A stretch of DNA of 41,673 nucleotides. Origin: Oscillospiraceae bacterium. Its GTDB lineage: Bacteria; Bacillota; Clostridia; Oscillospirales; CAG-272. A program made the translations under genes and the position numbers. Below the pieces are notes generated by a model. It was not told the DNA's origin. It did not search any database and worked only from the letters and a program-made list of their open reading frames with translations. Of the stretch, positions 7,924 through 15,368 are shown piece after piece. The stretch lies in contig SVQN01000017.1 in the NCBI GenBank assembly GCA_015065295.1, positions 1 to 41,673 on the forward strand, written 5' to 3'. Each line of letters begins with the position of its first letter. Position 1 is the first letter of the stretch.

Positions 7924-8259
7924 ATGGACAAACGTGAACGGCTTTTCAAGATGCTTGTGGAGGCAAATTACATGGTGGCGGGGGATGTTGTTCCGCGTTC
8001 GCCGGCTGAACGCTTGTATGCGATTGTCGATTATCTCTTTGCCCACGGTGTGGAGATTCCGCCGTGCAAGGTGGGAGATACGGTTTATCAGACGGACGGT
8101 GAGAGGGTGTATGAATATGTGGTCGAAAACGTATTCTACAATACCGACTTAATCACTTTCGACGAAGCGGATATTGGAAGATTGGTTTTTATTAACCGGG
8201 AAGAAGCGGAGATCGAAAAAAGAAGGCTGAATTTTCTCGAAAATTCAGAAATTGATTGA
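7924..8259 (+). CDS. Small unknown protein
   Basis: 111 residues from the ATG at 7924 (GGAGGATTGAC just before). Residues 45-60 (EIPPCKVGDTVYQTDGERVYEYV) are a pattern common in Firmicutes phage accessory proteins, where a helical N-terminus precedes a small beta domain. The end (REEAEIEKRRLNFLEN) is helical. No role is known. Confidence 0.6.
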   Translation: MDKRERLFKMLVEANYMVAGDVVPRSPAERLYAIVDYLFAHGVEIPPCKVGDTVYQTDGERVYEYVVENVFYNTDLITFDEADIGRLVFINREEAEIEKRRLNFLENSEID

Positions 8260-8282
8260 AAAATGTGTGAAGGAGGACGAAA

Positions 8283-8660
8283 ATGGCACGAAATAAAAGC
8301 CGGGCGCGGATCGTGCAGGAAATGCGGATCAAAAACGATCGGATGCGACGGGAACTGGACAATATGGATAAATTATTAGGATTGCTGTATGGTTCAGGCG
8401 TATTTCCTGATCCTACAAAAAACGAAGAAACAAAAGAACTGATTGCTTATGTAGAAGACCGTCCAGAAGTTCCGGACAAAATCAAGAGGGAATCGTTGAC
8501 ACGCAGTATGGCAGGGGAACTTTTGAAAGTAGCGGAATTTGATGTGTTGACAGCCGAACAAGCTCCATGCGTCTTGCCGGGAACAAGGAGAATCCTGCGT
8601 GCGAGAGTCCGTGTAATTGTGAAAAACAGCGTGGTTTCGGATAAAGATTGCAGTAGCTGA
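8283..8660 (+). CDS. Small unknown helical protein
   Basis: 125 residues, ribosome site GAAGGAGGACGAAA. The N-terminus is strongly basic and helical (MARNKSRARIVQEMRIKNDRM) and could bind nucleic acid; the rest has no pattern I recognise. It is the last gene of the AT-richer block, followed by a promoter-like site and a strong terminator. Confidence 0.55.
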   Translation: MARNKSRARIVQEMRIKNDRMRRELDNMDKLLGLLYGSGVFPDPTKNEETKELIAYVEDRPEVPDKIKRESLTRSMAGELLKVAEFDVLTAEQAPCVLPGTRRILRARVRVIVKNSVVSDKDCSS

Positions 8661-8671
8661 CCGAAAAAGTG

Positions 8672-8680
8672 TGGTATAAT
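8672..8680 (+). promoter_or_regulatory. Extended -10 promoter candidate
   Basis: TGGTATAAT is a perfect extended -10 (TG-N-TATAAT). The best -35 is TTGCAG at 8648-8653 with a 21-base spacer, so activity would rest on the extended -10. A terminator begins about 17 bases later, so productive transcription of the head genes would need read-through or antitermination. Confidence 0.45.
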
Positions 8681-8688
8681 CCTATCAT

Positions 8689-8734
8689 CGAAGCAAAGCG
8701 GGGTTGAAAAACTCCGCTTTTTTCTTTTGCTTCG
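8689..8734 (+). terminator. Intrinsic terminator with outer repeat
   Basis: AGCGGGGTT (8697-8705) pairs with AACTCCGCT (8710-8718) with one G-U pair and a GAAA loop, followed by TTTTTCTTTT. An outer repeat CGAAGCAAA (8689-8697) with TTTGCTTCG (8726-8734) can extend or compete with the stem. It ends the transcript of the block at 6407-8660 just before the head genes. Confidence 0.75.
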
Positions 8735-8758
8735 GGATTTTGAGAAGGAGGTTAATCG

Positions 8759-8953
8759 ATGCGATACATTGACGATGTGCTTTATCTGCTCGGATGGGTA
8801 TGTCTGATCGTCTGTGCGTTTTCGGTCGGGTGGCAGATCGGTTTGATCGGCTGTGCGGCGGCGTTCTGGACGACGGCGGTCATCTGGGCGAAAGCTTCCG
8901 CGAAATTTGCAAAGAAAAGCCGGGATGAACCGAACAGGAGGGATATGCTGTGA
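8759..8953 (+). CDS. Small membrane protein upstream of portal
   Basis: 64 residues with two likely membrane segments (VLYLLGWVCLIVCAFSVGW and GLIGCAAAFWTTAVIW) and a charged tail (AKKSRDEPNRRDML). It has an excellent ribosome site (AAGGAGGTTAATCG) and its stop overlaps the portal GTG. Small membrane proteins at this place (DUF1056-like) occur in other Firmicutes siphophages; their role is unknown. Confidence 0.65.
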   Translation: MRYIDDVLYLLGWVCLIVCAFSVGWQIGLIGCAAAFWTTAVIWAKASAKFAKKSRDEPNRRDML

Positions 8954-10224
8954 TATTTTCGAATGCGATCCGGAGCGCGGCGGACGGTGCGGGGTATTCG
9001 ACCAAGACGATTGAGCAGATTTTCCATGATCTTCTGACGGTCGGACCGTTCGGGTGTTCTCCGGAGAACGCGGAAAAGCTCGGCGCGGTTGCGGCGGCTC
9101 ACCGGATTCTGACGAATTCTCTTGCGGCGATGCCCTGGCAGATTCGCCGGAAGGACGGAGAACAGCGGCTTGAAGTGGATCACGCGCTTGCCTATCCGCT
9201 GAAGACGCGGGCGAACGCCTACATGAGTCCGTACATGGCGGAGAAGGTGATTCTTTCGCGAGCTTTTTGGTACGGTGCGGGGTATGCCTACATCGAGAGG
9301 GACGAACGCGGAGCGGTTTCCGAGATCATTCCGATTCCGGCCGAACCGGAAATTTCCATGAATGCGCGGGACAATATGCGGTGGTACAAATTCACGGTAC
9401 CGGACACGCAGGCATACGGGAAGGTGCTGACGCGGAAGTTCGCGGAATCGCAGATTTTACGCTTCCTGTTTGAGACTTACGATGGTGTCGGCGGACGTGG
9501 GATGCTTCACATCGGGAAGGAAACCATTGACACCGATCTGAAGGCGCAGAAGTACGGGAACCGGTTCTACACGAACGGTGCGCGGCTGTCGGGGGTCATT
9601 GAGGTTGACGCGGAACTCGGTCCCGACAAGCGGACGCAGCTGAAAGAGGAATTCAACCGCAAGTATTCTGGAGACAACGCCTTCAAGGTGGCAGTGCTTG
9701 ACCTCGGGATGAAGTACACGCAGCTCGGCATCAGCCATCAGGAAGCGCAGTACCTTGAAAACCGGGAATTCTCAGTGGAAGAGGTTTCGAGGGCGACAGG
9801 GATTCCCCTGCACATGCTCCAGAGCGGGAAGCAAAGCTATCAGTCGAATGAACAGCAGAGGCTTGATTTCCTGACGGACACGCTCACGCCGCATCTGGTG
9901 CAGATCGAGCAGGAGTGGAAGTACAAGCTATTCTCACGGAAGGACATTGACGAGGGGTATTACCTCAAGAAAAACGAGAATTCGATCATGCGCGGCACTC
10001 ATGAAGCGCGTGCGAATTACTATCAGAAAATGATCGGCATCGGTGCGATGTGTGCGGACGACATCCGCGCGGACGAAGACCGTTCTCCCCTTCCGGACGG
10101 ATGGGGCAAGAAGTTCTGGATGTCCAAAAACTTCGCTCCGGTCGATGATGAAGCGGCGTTCCGGACGGGAAGCAATGCCGGAAACGGAACGAACGCGGGA
10201 GACGGTACGGGAAAGGAGGAATAA
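8950..10224 (+). CDS. Portal protein, HK97 family
   Basis: 424 residues, GTG start in the ATGCTGTGA overlap with the previous gene, after AGGAGGGAT. It shows the phage_portal (HK97-like) layout: AHRILTNSLAAMPWQIRRKD near residue 55, NAYMSPYMAEKVILSRAFW, YAYIERDERG, ILRFLFETYDGVGGRGML, then ATGIPLHMLQSGKQSYQSNE and QQRLDFLTDTLTPHLVQIEQE. The protein forms the ring at the head vertex through which DNA passes. The C-terminus is a Gly/Asn-rich tail. Length is normal for the family. Confidence 0.93.
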   Translation: MIFSNAIRSAADGAGYSTKTIEQIFHDLLTVGPFGCSPENAEKLGAVAAAHRILTNSLAAMPWQIRRKDGEQRLEVDHALAYPLKTRANAYMSPYMAEKVILSRAFWYGAGYAYIERDERGAVSEIIPIPAEPEISMNARDNMRWYKFTVPDTQAYGKVLTRKFAESQILRFLFETYDGVGGRGMLHIGKETIDTDLKAQKYGNRFYTNGARLSGVIEVDAELGPDKRTQLKEEFNRKYSGDNAFKVAVLDLGMKYTQLGISHQEAQYLENREFSVEEVSRATGIPLHMLQSGKQSYQSNEQQRLDFLTDTLTPHLVQIEQEWKYKLFSRKDIDEGYYLKKNENSIMRGTHEARANYYQKMIGIGAMCADDIRADEDRSPLPDGWGKKFWMSKNFAPVDDEAAFRTGSNAGNGTNAGDGTGKEE

Positions 10225-10227
10225 GGA

Positions 10228-10246
10228 ATGGCTGAATTTCATTTTA
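10228..10246 (+). pseudogene. Head maturation protease, 5' fragment (6 codons) cut by IS630
   Basis: ATG at 10228 behind a strong AAAGGAGGAATAAGG site encodes MAEFHF and is then interrupted by the insertion element. If the element and one TA copy are removed, the reading frame runs on as MAEFHF-NGDLLSDEYAEIW, the natural start of a ClpP-type prohead protease of 223 residues. In the present sequence this frame runs into the element and ends as an unrelated peptide. Confidence 0.85.
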
Positions 10247-10269
10247 GAGCAATTCCGCAAAAACATGCA
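10247..10269 (+). repeat. IS630 left inverted repeat
   Basis: The first ten bases match the right end perfectly in inverted orientation; positions 14-16 and 19-23 also match. TA flanks it on the outside. Confidence 0.85.
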
Positions 10270-10321
10270 ACAAATCAGCAAAAAGGTGATATAATAAGAG
10301 AAAAAGCCAAGGAGAAGGCAA

Positions 10322-10690
10322 ATGGTAAGCAAAGAAAAGCGAGAACTTATCATATCGAATCTGGAACAGGGGATGAGCATACCGGAAGCAAGCAGAATTT
10401 TCGGAGTCCACCGTGCAACGGTCTGGCGTCTGCAGCAGCGATACCGCGAAACTCAAAGTGTGGAGTCGGACAGCCGCAATTGCGGCAGAACCGGAGAACT
10501 GGACGAAGCGGGACTGGAGCGAATGAGACAGCTTGTGGAGTCCACTCCGGATATTACGCTGGAAGAAATCCGTGAGACTCTGGGACTGCGTATGAAGAAA
10601 TCGCAGATCAGTGCGATTCTCCGGAACAAACTGGGATTCCGGTTTAAAAAAAGATGGTACGCGCCAGTGAACAGAAACGAGATAACGTAA
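10322..10690 (+). CDS. IS630 transposase, frame A (HTH DNA-binding part)
   Basis: 122 residues starting at an ATG behind CCAAGGAGAAGGCA. The N-terminus is a helix-turn-helix (LEQGMSIPEASRIFGVHRATVWRLQQRY) and residues 55-110 form a second winged-helix-like unit (ITLEEIRETLGLRMKKSQISAILRNKLGFRFKK), which together bind the inverted repeats. The frame ends 37 bases into the catalytic frame. A run of seven A at 10646-10652 allows a -1 slip, producing FRFKK-MVRASEQKRDN, which matches the uninterrupted IS630 transposase pattern. Confidence 0.88.
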   Translation: MVSKEKRELIISNLEQGMSIPEASRIFGVHRATVWRLQQRYRETQSVESDSRNCGRTGELDEAGLERMRQLVESTPDITLEEIRETLGLRMKKSQISAILRNKLGFRFKKRWYAPVNRNEIT

Positions 10691-11271
10691 AAGCCCGCCG
10701 TGAAGAATGGCAGGAACAGCAGAAGACAATGGAACGGGAACATCTTGTGTTTCTGGATGAAAGCGGAGTAAATCTGAACATGACCCGACGGTACGGCCGT
10801 GCTGTCGGAAAAAACCGGATATATGATTATGTTCCACTGAAAACTCCGAAAAACACGACACTGCTGTCATCCATCCGTCTTGAAAATGCGTCCATGGTAC
10901 ATAAAGAACTCACCGGAGCGGTGAACGGAGAGACGTTTCTGGAATATATCCGGAACGATCTTGCTCCTACACTGAAAGCGGGAGATATTGTAATCATGGA
11001 TAATCTGAGCGTTCACAAAGTAGCCGGTGTCCGGCAGGCCATTGAAGAAAAAGGAGCATCGGTTCTCTACCTTCCACCGTACAGTCCGGATTTGAATCCG
11101 ATTGAGATGCTGTGGTCAAAGATCAAAGCATTTTTGCGCAAACGGAAGGCTCGGGAAACGGCTCTTCTTGCCAATGCAATTTCTGAGGCTTATGCTGCGG
11201 TTTCCTGTGAGGATATTCTCGGTTGGTTTTCTGCCGCTGGTTATGTGCATTCTTTCCTGGAATTGCTCTAA
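10654..11271 (+). CDS. IS630 transposase, frame B (DDE catalytic part)
   Basis: 205 residues with the DDE motifs LVFLDESGVN (first Asp), IVIMDNLSVHK (second Asp) and YLPPYSPDLNPIEMLWSKIK (Glu), the classic DDE_3 transposase core. It is probably made as a fusion to frame A by -1 slippage on the A7 run. Its stop TAA (11269-11271) is formed by the duplicated target TA plus the next host base, so the length of the protein depends on the insertion site. It overlaps the remainder of the protease gene in another frame. Confidence 0.9.
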   Translation: MVRASEQKRDNVKARREEWQEQQKTMEREHLVFLDESGVNLNMTRRYGRAVGKNRIYDYVPLKTPKNTTLLSSIRLENASMVHKELTGAVNGETFLEYIRNDLAPTLKAGDIVIMDNLSVHKVAGVRQAIEEKGASVLYLPPYSPDLNPIEMLWSKIKAFLRKRKARETALLANAISEAYAAVSCEDILGWFSAAGYVHSFLELL

Positions 11272-11923
11272 CGGGGATTTGCTTTCCGACGAATATGCAG
11301 AAATCTGGCGATGGTTTGGCGAAACAGCGAATGTGTGCCCGGCCGACATCCGGAATCTGTGTGAACAGGCGAACGGCGAAGAGCTGACGATCTATTTTAA
11401 CTCGGACGGCGGATCGCTCGTAGCGGGTACGGAAATCTACTCCGTCCTCCGGGCGTACAGGGGAAGAAAGACGGCGCACATCCAGAGCCGTTCCGCATCG
11501 GCGGCAACGGTGGCGATGATGGCCTGCGACCGCATTGTTGCGGAAGCGGTTGCGCTGGTCTGCGTCCACAATCCCAGCACTTACACGGTCGGGGATGCGG
11601 ACGATATGCGGCACACGGCAGAAGAACTGGATAACATCAAGAAGGCGATTCTCAATGCGTATGAACCGAGAATCAAGGTTTCGCGCGAGGAAATCGCGGC
11701 ATTGATGGACAGGGATATCTGGCTGGACGCCGAAGCGGCCAAGGGATACGGGCTGATCGACGAAATCGTCGGAGAGGCGGTACCGGCGGGGACGATCATC
11801 AACGCCGCCGGACGGGTACGGTATCCCACACAGAAGATGATCGACGAATACCGCGCCGCAAAGCAGGGAGACGCAGATGCGGAAAAGGCTGCGAAGGCGT
11901 GGCTTGAAAACTACAGATATTAA
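11243..11923 (+). CDS. ClpP-type head maturation protease, 5'-disrupted by IS630
   Basis: Host-derived sequence starts at 11270 (NGDLLSDEYAEIWRWFG). The ClpP fold is complete from there: LTIYFNSDGGSLVAG, the nucleophile region RSASAATVAMMACD, the His in ALVCVHNPSTYTVGD and IWLDAEAAKGYGLIDEIV near the Asp. It would cleave the capsid protein's N-terminal delta domain during prohead assembly. The native start (MAEFHF) is cut off by the IS. An ATG at 11243 inside the IS right end is in frame and would give MCILSWNCS-NGDLL, 226 residues, but I see no good ribosome site; it could be reached by re-initiation near the transposase stop. Whether protein is made is open. Confidence 0.8.
   Translation: MCILSWNCSNGDLLSDEYAEIWRWFGETANVCPADIRNLCEQANGEELTIYFNSDGGSLVAGTEIYSVLRAYRGRKTAHIQSRSASAATVAMMACDRIVAEAVALVCVHNPSTYTVGDADDMRHTAEELDNIKKAILNAYEPRIKVSREEIAALMDRDIWLDAEAAKGYGLIDEIVGEAVPAGTIINAAGRVRYPTQKMIDEYRAAKQGDADAEKAAKAWLENYRY
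11246..11268 (-). repeat. IS630 right inverted repeat
   Basis: Mirror of the left end; GGAATTGCTC is at the outer edge followed by the target TA at 11269-11270. The repeat overlaps the 3' end of the transposase. Confidence 0.85.
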
Positions 11924-11936
11924 GACGGAGGTAAAT

Positions 11937-13220
11937 ATGCCTAAAATAGATTATTTTGTAGAAATCAACGAGGCAAAAGCCGAAAAGGCTAAACTCGTGG
12001 AGCGGTCAGAGCAGATGATTCTGGATAAGAATTATGGGCCTGAACTGAAAGAAGTTCAGAATAAAATCAAGGAACAGGCAGAAAAAATCGACCTGCTTAC
12101 GAATCAGGCGGCGATTTCTGCGGCAGGCGCGGAGCCGGTGAAGAACCCGGACGGCGTACAGGACGACAAGGACGGGGGCAAGGACAAGCCGCTGAAGGTG
12201 TTCAATTCCCTCGGCGAACAGCTTCAGGCAATCCGCAACGCGGCGAAAGGGGAAGTGGACGAACGTCTGATCCGCGTGAACAACGCGATCATGGGGACGA
12301 ATACGGAAACCGGCGCAGACGGCGGCTATGCCATTCAGGAAGATTTCGCGGGGAATATTCTTGAGTCGGCGGCACAGACGGGCGAAATTCTTTCCCGCGT
12401 GGATACCTACACCTGCAGTGCGAACTCCAATTCCGTCCGCTGGATGACGGCAAAGGAAGAAGATATTTCCGACTCCGTGTTCGGCGGTGTAAAGATGTTC
12501 TGGGCAGAAGAAGGCGAAACCGTAGAAGCTACGAAGCCGCAGTTCCGTGAAGCGCGTCTGGAACTGGAAAAGATGATGGGATTTGCGTATGCAACGGAAG
12601 AACTTCTTCAGGACGCGGCGTTCATGTCCTCGCTGTTCGGCAGAGCGTTCACGATCGGTGCGCGGAGACTGCTGGAAGGCGCGATCATCAGCGGCGACGG
12701 CGAAAAGAAACCGCTCGGTATGCTGAATTCCACGGCGACGATTGAAGTGGCGAAAGCTGCCGATCAGGGTGCCGGCACGATCACGGCGGACAACATTTTC
12801 GGTATGTGGCAGAGAACACTCCACGAATACCGCAGCCGTCTGGTATGGCTTGCTCATCCGGACGCGGAACTTCAGCTTCAGAAGCTGACTTTCAACGGCG
12901 AATCTATCTGGATGCCGGAAGGCGGTCTGCGCGATACTCCGTTCCAGAAGGTTCTCGGACGTCCGGTAATCTATACCGACCACATGTCCGCGCTCGGCAC
13001 GAAGGGGGACATCATGCTGTGTGACCCGATGAAGTATCTGCTCGTCAAGAAGGGTTCCGTGAAGCAGGACTGGTCCATGCACGTCGAGTTCCTCACGGCT
13101 CAGCATTGCTTCCGTGTGATCTACCGCTGCAACGGCAAACCGAAGGTTGACGCGCCGCTGAAGATCAAGAATTCCACGCTCACCCGTTCGCCGTTCGTCA
13201 CGCTGGCGGCGAGACAGTAA
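11937..13220 (+). CDS. Major capsid protein, HK97 fold
   Basis: 427 residues from the ATG at 11937 (GACGGAGGTAAAT site). Residues 1-110 are charged and coiled-coil-like (EINEAKAEKAKLVERSEQM, KEVQNKIKEQAEKIDLL), the delta domain that acts as scaffold and is cut off by the protease. The mature shell protein starts near residue 115-120 (GTNTETGADGGYAIQEDF) and continues with VFGGVKMFWAEEGETVEAT, ATEELLQDAAF and GRPVIYTDHMSALG, the Phage_capsid family order. It is directly downstream of the disrupted protease gene and probably shares its transcript. Confidence 0.93.
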   Translation: MPKIDYFVEINEAKAEKAKLVERSEQMILDKNYGPELKEVQNKIKEQAEKIDLLTNQAAISAAGAEPVKNPDGVQDDKDGGKDKPLKVFNSLGEQLQAIRNAAKGEVDERLIRVNNAIMGTNTETGADGGYAIQEDFAGNILESAAQTGEILSRVDTYTCSANSNSVRWMTAKEEDISDSVFGGVKMFWAEEGETVEATKPQFREARLELEKMMGFAYATEELLQDAAFMSSLFGRAFTIGARRLLEGAIISGDGEKKPLGMLNSTATIEVAKAADQGAGTITADNIFGMWQRTLHEYRSRLVWLAHPDAELQLQKLTFNGESIWMPEGGLRDTPFQKVLGRPVIYTDHMSALGTKGDIMLCDPMKYLLVKKGSVKQDWSMHVEFLTAQHCFRVIYRCNGKPKVDAPLKIKNSTLTRSPFVTLAARQ

Positions 13221-13245
13221 AACGTAGTAACAGGAGGCGCGGAGG

Positions 13246-13557
13246 ATGCTGAATTTTGATGTATTCTGCGCATACGCGAAGATCGACGAAGCGACGCTGG
13301 CGATTCCGGAGGAAGAGCAGAACGCTTTGCTGTGTTACGAAGGTGCGATCTGGGCGGCCAAAGGGTGCGGGATTCCGGTGGACAAGCTCGACGAAGAAGG
13401 AAACCGTCTGCTTGAACTGTACATCTACGCGCTCGCCGGGCACTATTATGAAAACCGGAACTTCCAGTCCTCCGTGCAGTCCTACACCGGCGATCAGTAC
13501 ACACAGCGCATGATGACGCGGATGCGTATCGCGCTGGAATCAGAGGGGTGGTTCTGA
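13246..13557 (+). CDS. Head-tail connector, gp6-like
   Basis: 103 residues, almost all helical (VFCAYAKIDEATLAIPEEEQ, LLCYEGAIWAAKGCGIP, ELYIYALAGHYYENRN), ending in QSSVQSYTGDQYTQRMMTRMR. This is the layout of HK97 gp6-type connector proteins that form a ring below the portal. Position after the capsid gene agrees. Ribosome site AGGAGGCGCGGAGG; the stop overlaps the next ATG. Confidence 0.75.
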   Translation: MLNFDVFCAYAKIDEATLAIPEEEQNALLCYEGAIWAAKGCGIPVDKLDEEGNRLLELYIYALAGHYYENRNFQSSVQSYTGDQYTQRMMTRMRIALESEGWF

Positions 13558-13922
13558 TGGCAACAAACAATGTTTATGCGGGGGAACTGACTTCCCGGAT
13601 CGTCGTGGAGGTTCCCGACACGCAGAAAACCGGGAGGGGCGGTAAAACGGTGACGTGGAAGCCTCTCTTCGGGGAGAGGGTATCGCTTCCGGCGAAATGG
13701 CGGACGACCGTGCGGGTTGCCGACACGGTGGATCACGACCATGTGGCGGCGGTGGAATCCGCGACGGTGACGATCCGGAACAACAAGCGGGTCGGTGCGG
13801 TCTGCCGTATCCGGCGGATCGGTGACACCGGAGAACCGTGGGATGTTGTCGCCGCTCCGGTGCCGTCGCCGAACCGGATGTGGCTGGAATTCACGGTACA
13901 GCGGAAGGCGGCGGCGTTATGA
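13557..13922 (+). CDS. Head closure / head-tail adaptor protein
   Basis: 121 residues from the ATG in TGATG at 13557. It is beta-rich (LTSRIVVEVPDTQKTGRGGK, RVSLPAKWRTTVRVADT, ATVTIRNNKRV, GDTGEPWDVVAAP), which is the layout of SPP1 gp16/HK97 gp7-type head closure proteins. It probably binds the connector ring and closes the head after packaging. Position between connector and tail completion genes supports this. Confidence 0.7.
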   Translation: MATNNVYAGELTSRIVVEVPDTQKTGRGGKTVTWKPLFGERVSLPAKWRTTVRVADTVDHDHVAAVESATVTIRNNKRVGAVCRIRRIGDTGEPWDVVAAPVPSPNRMWLEFTVQRKAAAL

Positions 13923-14287
13923 TGCCGCGCACCGATGGGGAGCTGAACGAGCTTCTGGTCGCGGCTCTGGAAACCGTTTTGCCAGACGTCTGGGAAGGGG
14001 TATACACAGGGAACGATCTGCCGAAGTATCTGACCTTTTCCCATTACGGCCGGGGAATCGTCTACGCGAATGACCGGCCGACGGCGAAGGCGTGGCGGGT
14101 GACGGTGACGCTCTGGGCGAAGAACCGGGTGAACGCGGATGCCGAGCGGGACGCGGTCCGGCTGGCGATCTGGCGGGCGTTCGGGGAATATCCCGCCTGC
14201 GAGAACGCGACGGACGACGGATGGCAGCAGTATATCTATGAGTTTACGGTAGCCGGAGCGGTGGAAACGGAGGTATACGGTGGCTAA
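13919..14287 (+). CDS. Tail completion / terminator-like protein
   Basis: 122 residues from ATG 13919 (ATGA overlap; ATG 13922 is also possible). It has an alpha/beta pattern: helix LNELLVAALETVLP, strands KYLTFSHYGRG and KAWRVTVTLWAK, helix ERDAVRLAIWRAF, strand YIYEFTVAGAVE, as in tail terminator proteins that cap the tail tube below the head. The family assignment is by pattern and gene order only. Confidence 0.6.
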   Translation: MMPRTDGELNELLVAALETVLPDVWEGVYTGNDLPKYLTFSHYGRGIVYANDRPTAKAWRVTVTLWAKNRVNADAERDAVRLAIWRAFGEYPACENATDDGWQQYIYEFTVAGAVETEVYGG

Positions 14288-14744
14288 GGTGACGACGAAG
14301 ACGCTTGCGGGCGGAACATCGTCCGACCGGATACAGGAGTACATTGACGAGATTCCGGTGGATGTGATCGACGAGATGCTGACCGCCGAGGCGGATGTGA
14401 TCGAACCTGCCATTGCGGATAATGCGGCATCCATGCTGCGCGGTCCGTATGCGGTCGGCGACACGTCCCGTGCCCTTTACCGGAAAAAGCCCGCGAACTG
14501 GGGCGGGAGAAAAGGGAACGGACAGCGGCAGATCGCGCTGACGTTCCGCGGTATCCGGAGGGATGATAAATATCATCCGAACGGTACCAGAAACGCGGAG
14601 ATTGCTTTTGTGAACGAATACGGGAACCGGGGGAATCCCGCGAGACCGTTTGTGCAGAGAGCGATTGACGAAAAAGCAGAAGCGGCCTTCGACAATGCCG
14701 AAAAGGTATTTGACGACTGGCTGAAGAAAGAAAAAATGATTTAG
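14280..14744 (+). CDS. HK97 gp10-like tail completion protein
   Basis: 154 residues from a GTG at 14280. The end AEIAFVNEYGNRGNPARPFVQRAIDEK is the HK97_gp10 signature (neighbour of strand, then NPARPF followed by a long helix). These proteins join head and tail or act in tail completion. It overlaps the previous gene by 8 bases and is followed closely by the tail tube gene. Confidence 0.8.
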   Translation: MAKVTTKTLAGGTSSDRIQEYIDEIPVDVIDEMLTAEADVIEPAIADNAASMLRGPYAVGDTSRALYRKKPANWGGRKGNGQRQIALTFRGIRRDDKYHPNGTRNAEIAFVNEYGNRGNPARPFVQRAIDEKAEAAFDNAEKVFDDWLKKEKMI

Positions 14745-14755
14745 GGGAGGTATAT

Positions 14756-15355
14756 ATGGCTGAAACCAATCCTGCACTGAACAGTGTAAGAAAAACAACC
14801 ATGGGCGCGACGTTCCCGTACTGGGCGAAGGTTGCGACGGACGAAACCGGGGCGATGCCGACTTATGAGGGCGGCACGGAATTCTCGGAATTTGTGAAGG
14901 TAACGGAAAACCTGCAGAAGGCGGAATCGCAGTTTTATTCCAACGACGCGCTGTCCGAATCGGCGGACGAATTCAAATACTGCGAAATCACGTTTGACAA
15001 CAAGGGTGTTCCCAACACGCTGAAGGCGGCGCTGTACGGCGCGAAGCTGGACGGAAACCGCATTACCTACGGCGCAGGCGACAACCCGCCGATGGGCGGA
15101 TTTGCGTTCTACCGCGTGCTTCAGGACAACGGTACGAAATACTACGAAGGTGTGTTCTATCCCCGTGTGAAGGCGTCGCTGACCGGCATGACGTACGACA
15201 CGAAGGGCGAAAACGTCACCTTCAACGGCGAACAGACCAAGCTGATCGCCTATGCGACGAAGACCACGGCGCAGGAATGGAAGATCGAAGAGATTTTCGC
15301 CACGGCAGACGAGGCTCTTGCATGGGTCAAGGAACAGCTCGGCGTTACGGCGTAA
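14756..15355 (+). CDS. Major tail (tube) protein
   Basis: 199 residues behind a GGGGAGG site. It fits the siphovirus major tail protein group: an early AKVATDETGAMPTYEGG segment, the EITFDNKGVPNTLKAAL middle, AFYRVLQDNGTKYYEGVFYPRV and a C-terminal TAQEWKIEEIFATADEALAWVKEQ. It polymerises into the tail tube on the tape measure. Gene order (completion protein, tube, chaperones, tape measure) agrees. Confidence 0.88.
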   Translation: MAETNPALNSVRKTTMGATFPYWAKVATDETGAMPTYEGGTEFSEFVKVTENLQKAESQFYSNDALSESADEFKYCEITFDNKGVPNTLKAALYGAKLDGNRITYGAGDNPPMGGFAFYRVLQDNGTKYYEGVFYPRVKASLTGMTYDTKGENVTFNGEQTKLIAYATKTTAQEWKIEEIFATADEALAWVKEQLGVTA

Positions 15356-15368
15356 GGAGGCGTGAACT

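Larger units (their letters stand above)
10247..11268 (+). mobile_element. IS630-family insertion sequence (1,022 bp)
   Basis: The ends are inverted repeats GAGCAATTCC (10247-10256) and GGAATTGCTC (11259-11268), and about 18 of the outer 23 positions match. Both ends are flanked by TA (10245-10246 and 11269-11270), the target duplication typical of the IS630/Tc1-mariner group. It carries a two-frame transposase. Precise removal restores the protease frame, so the insertion is probably recent. A TGATATAAT extended -10 at about 10288-10296 lies upstream of the transposase. Confidence 0.92.

Noticed and set aside
12006..13106. 366-codon minus-strand frame opposite the capsid gene
   Set aside because: No recognisable pattern and full overlap with the certain capsid protein.
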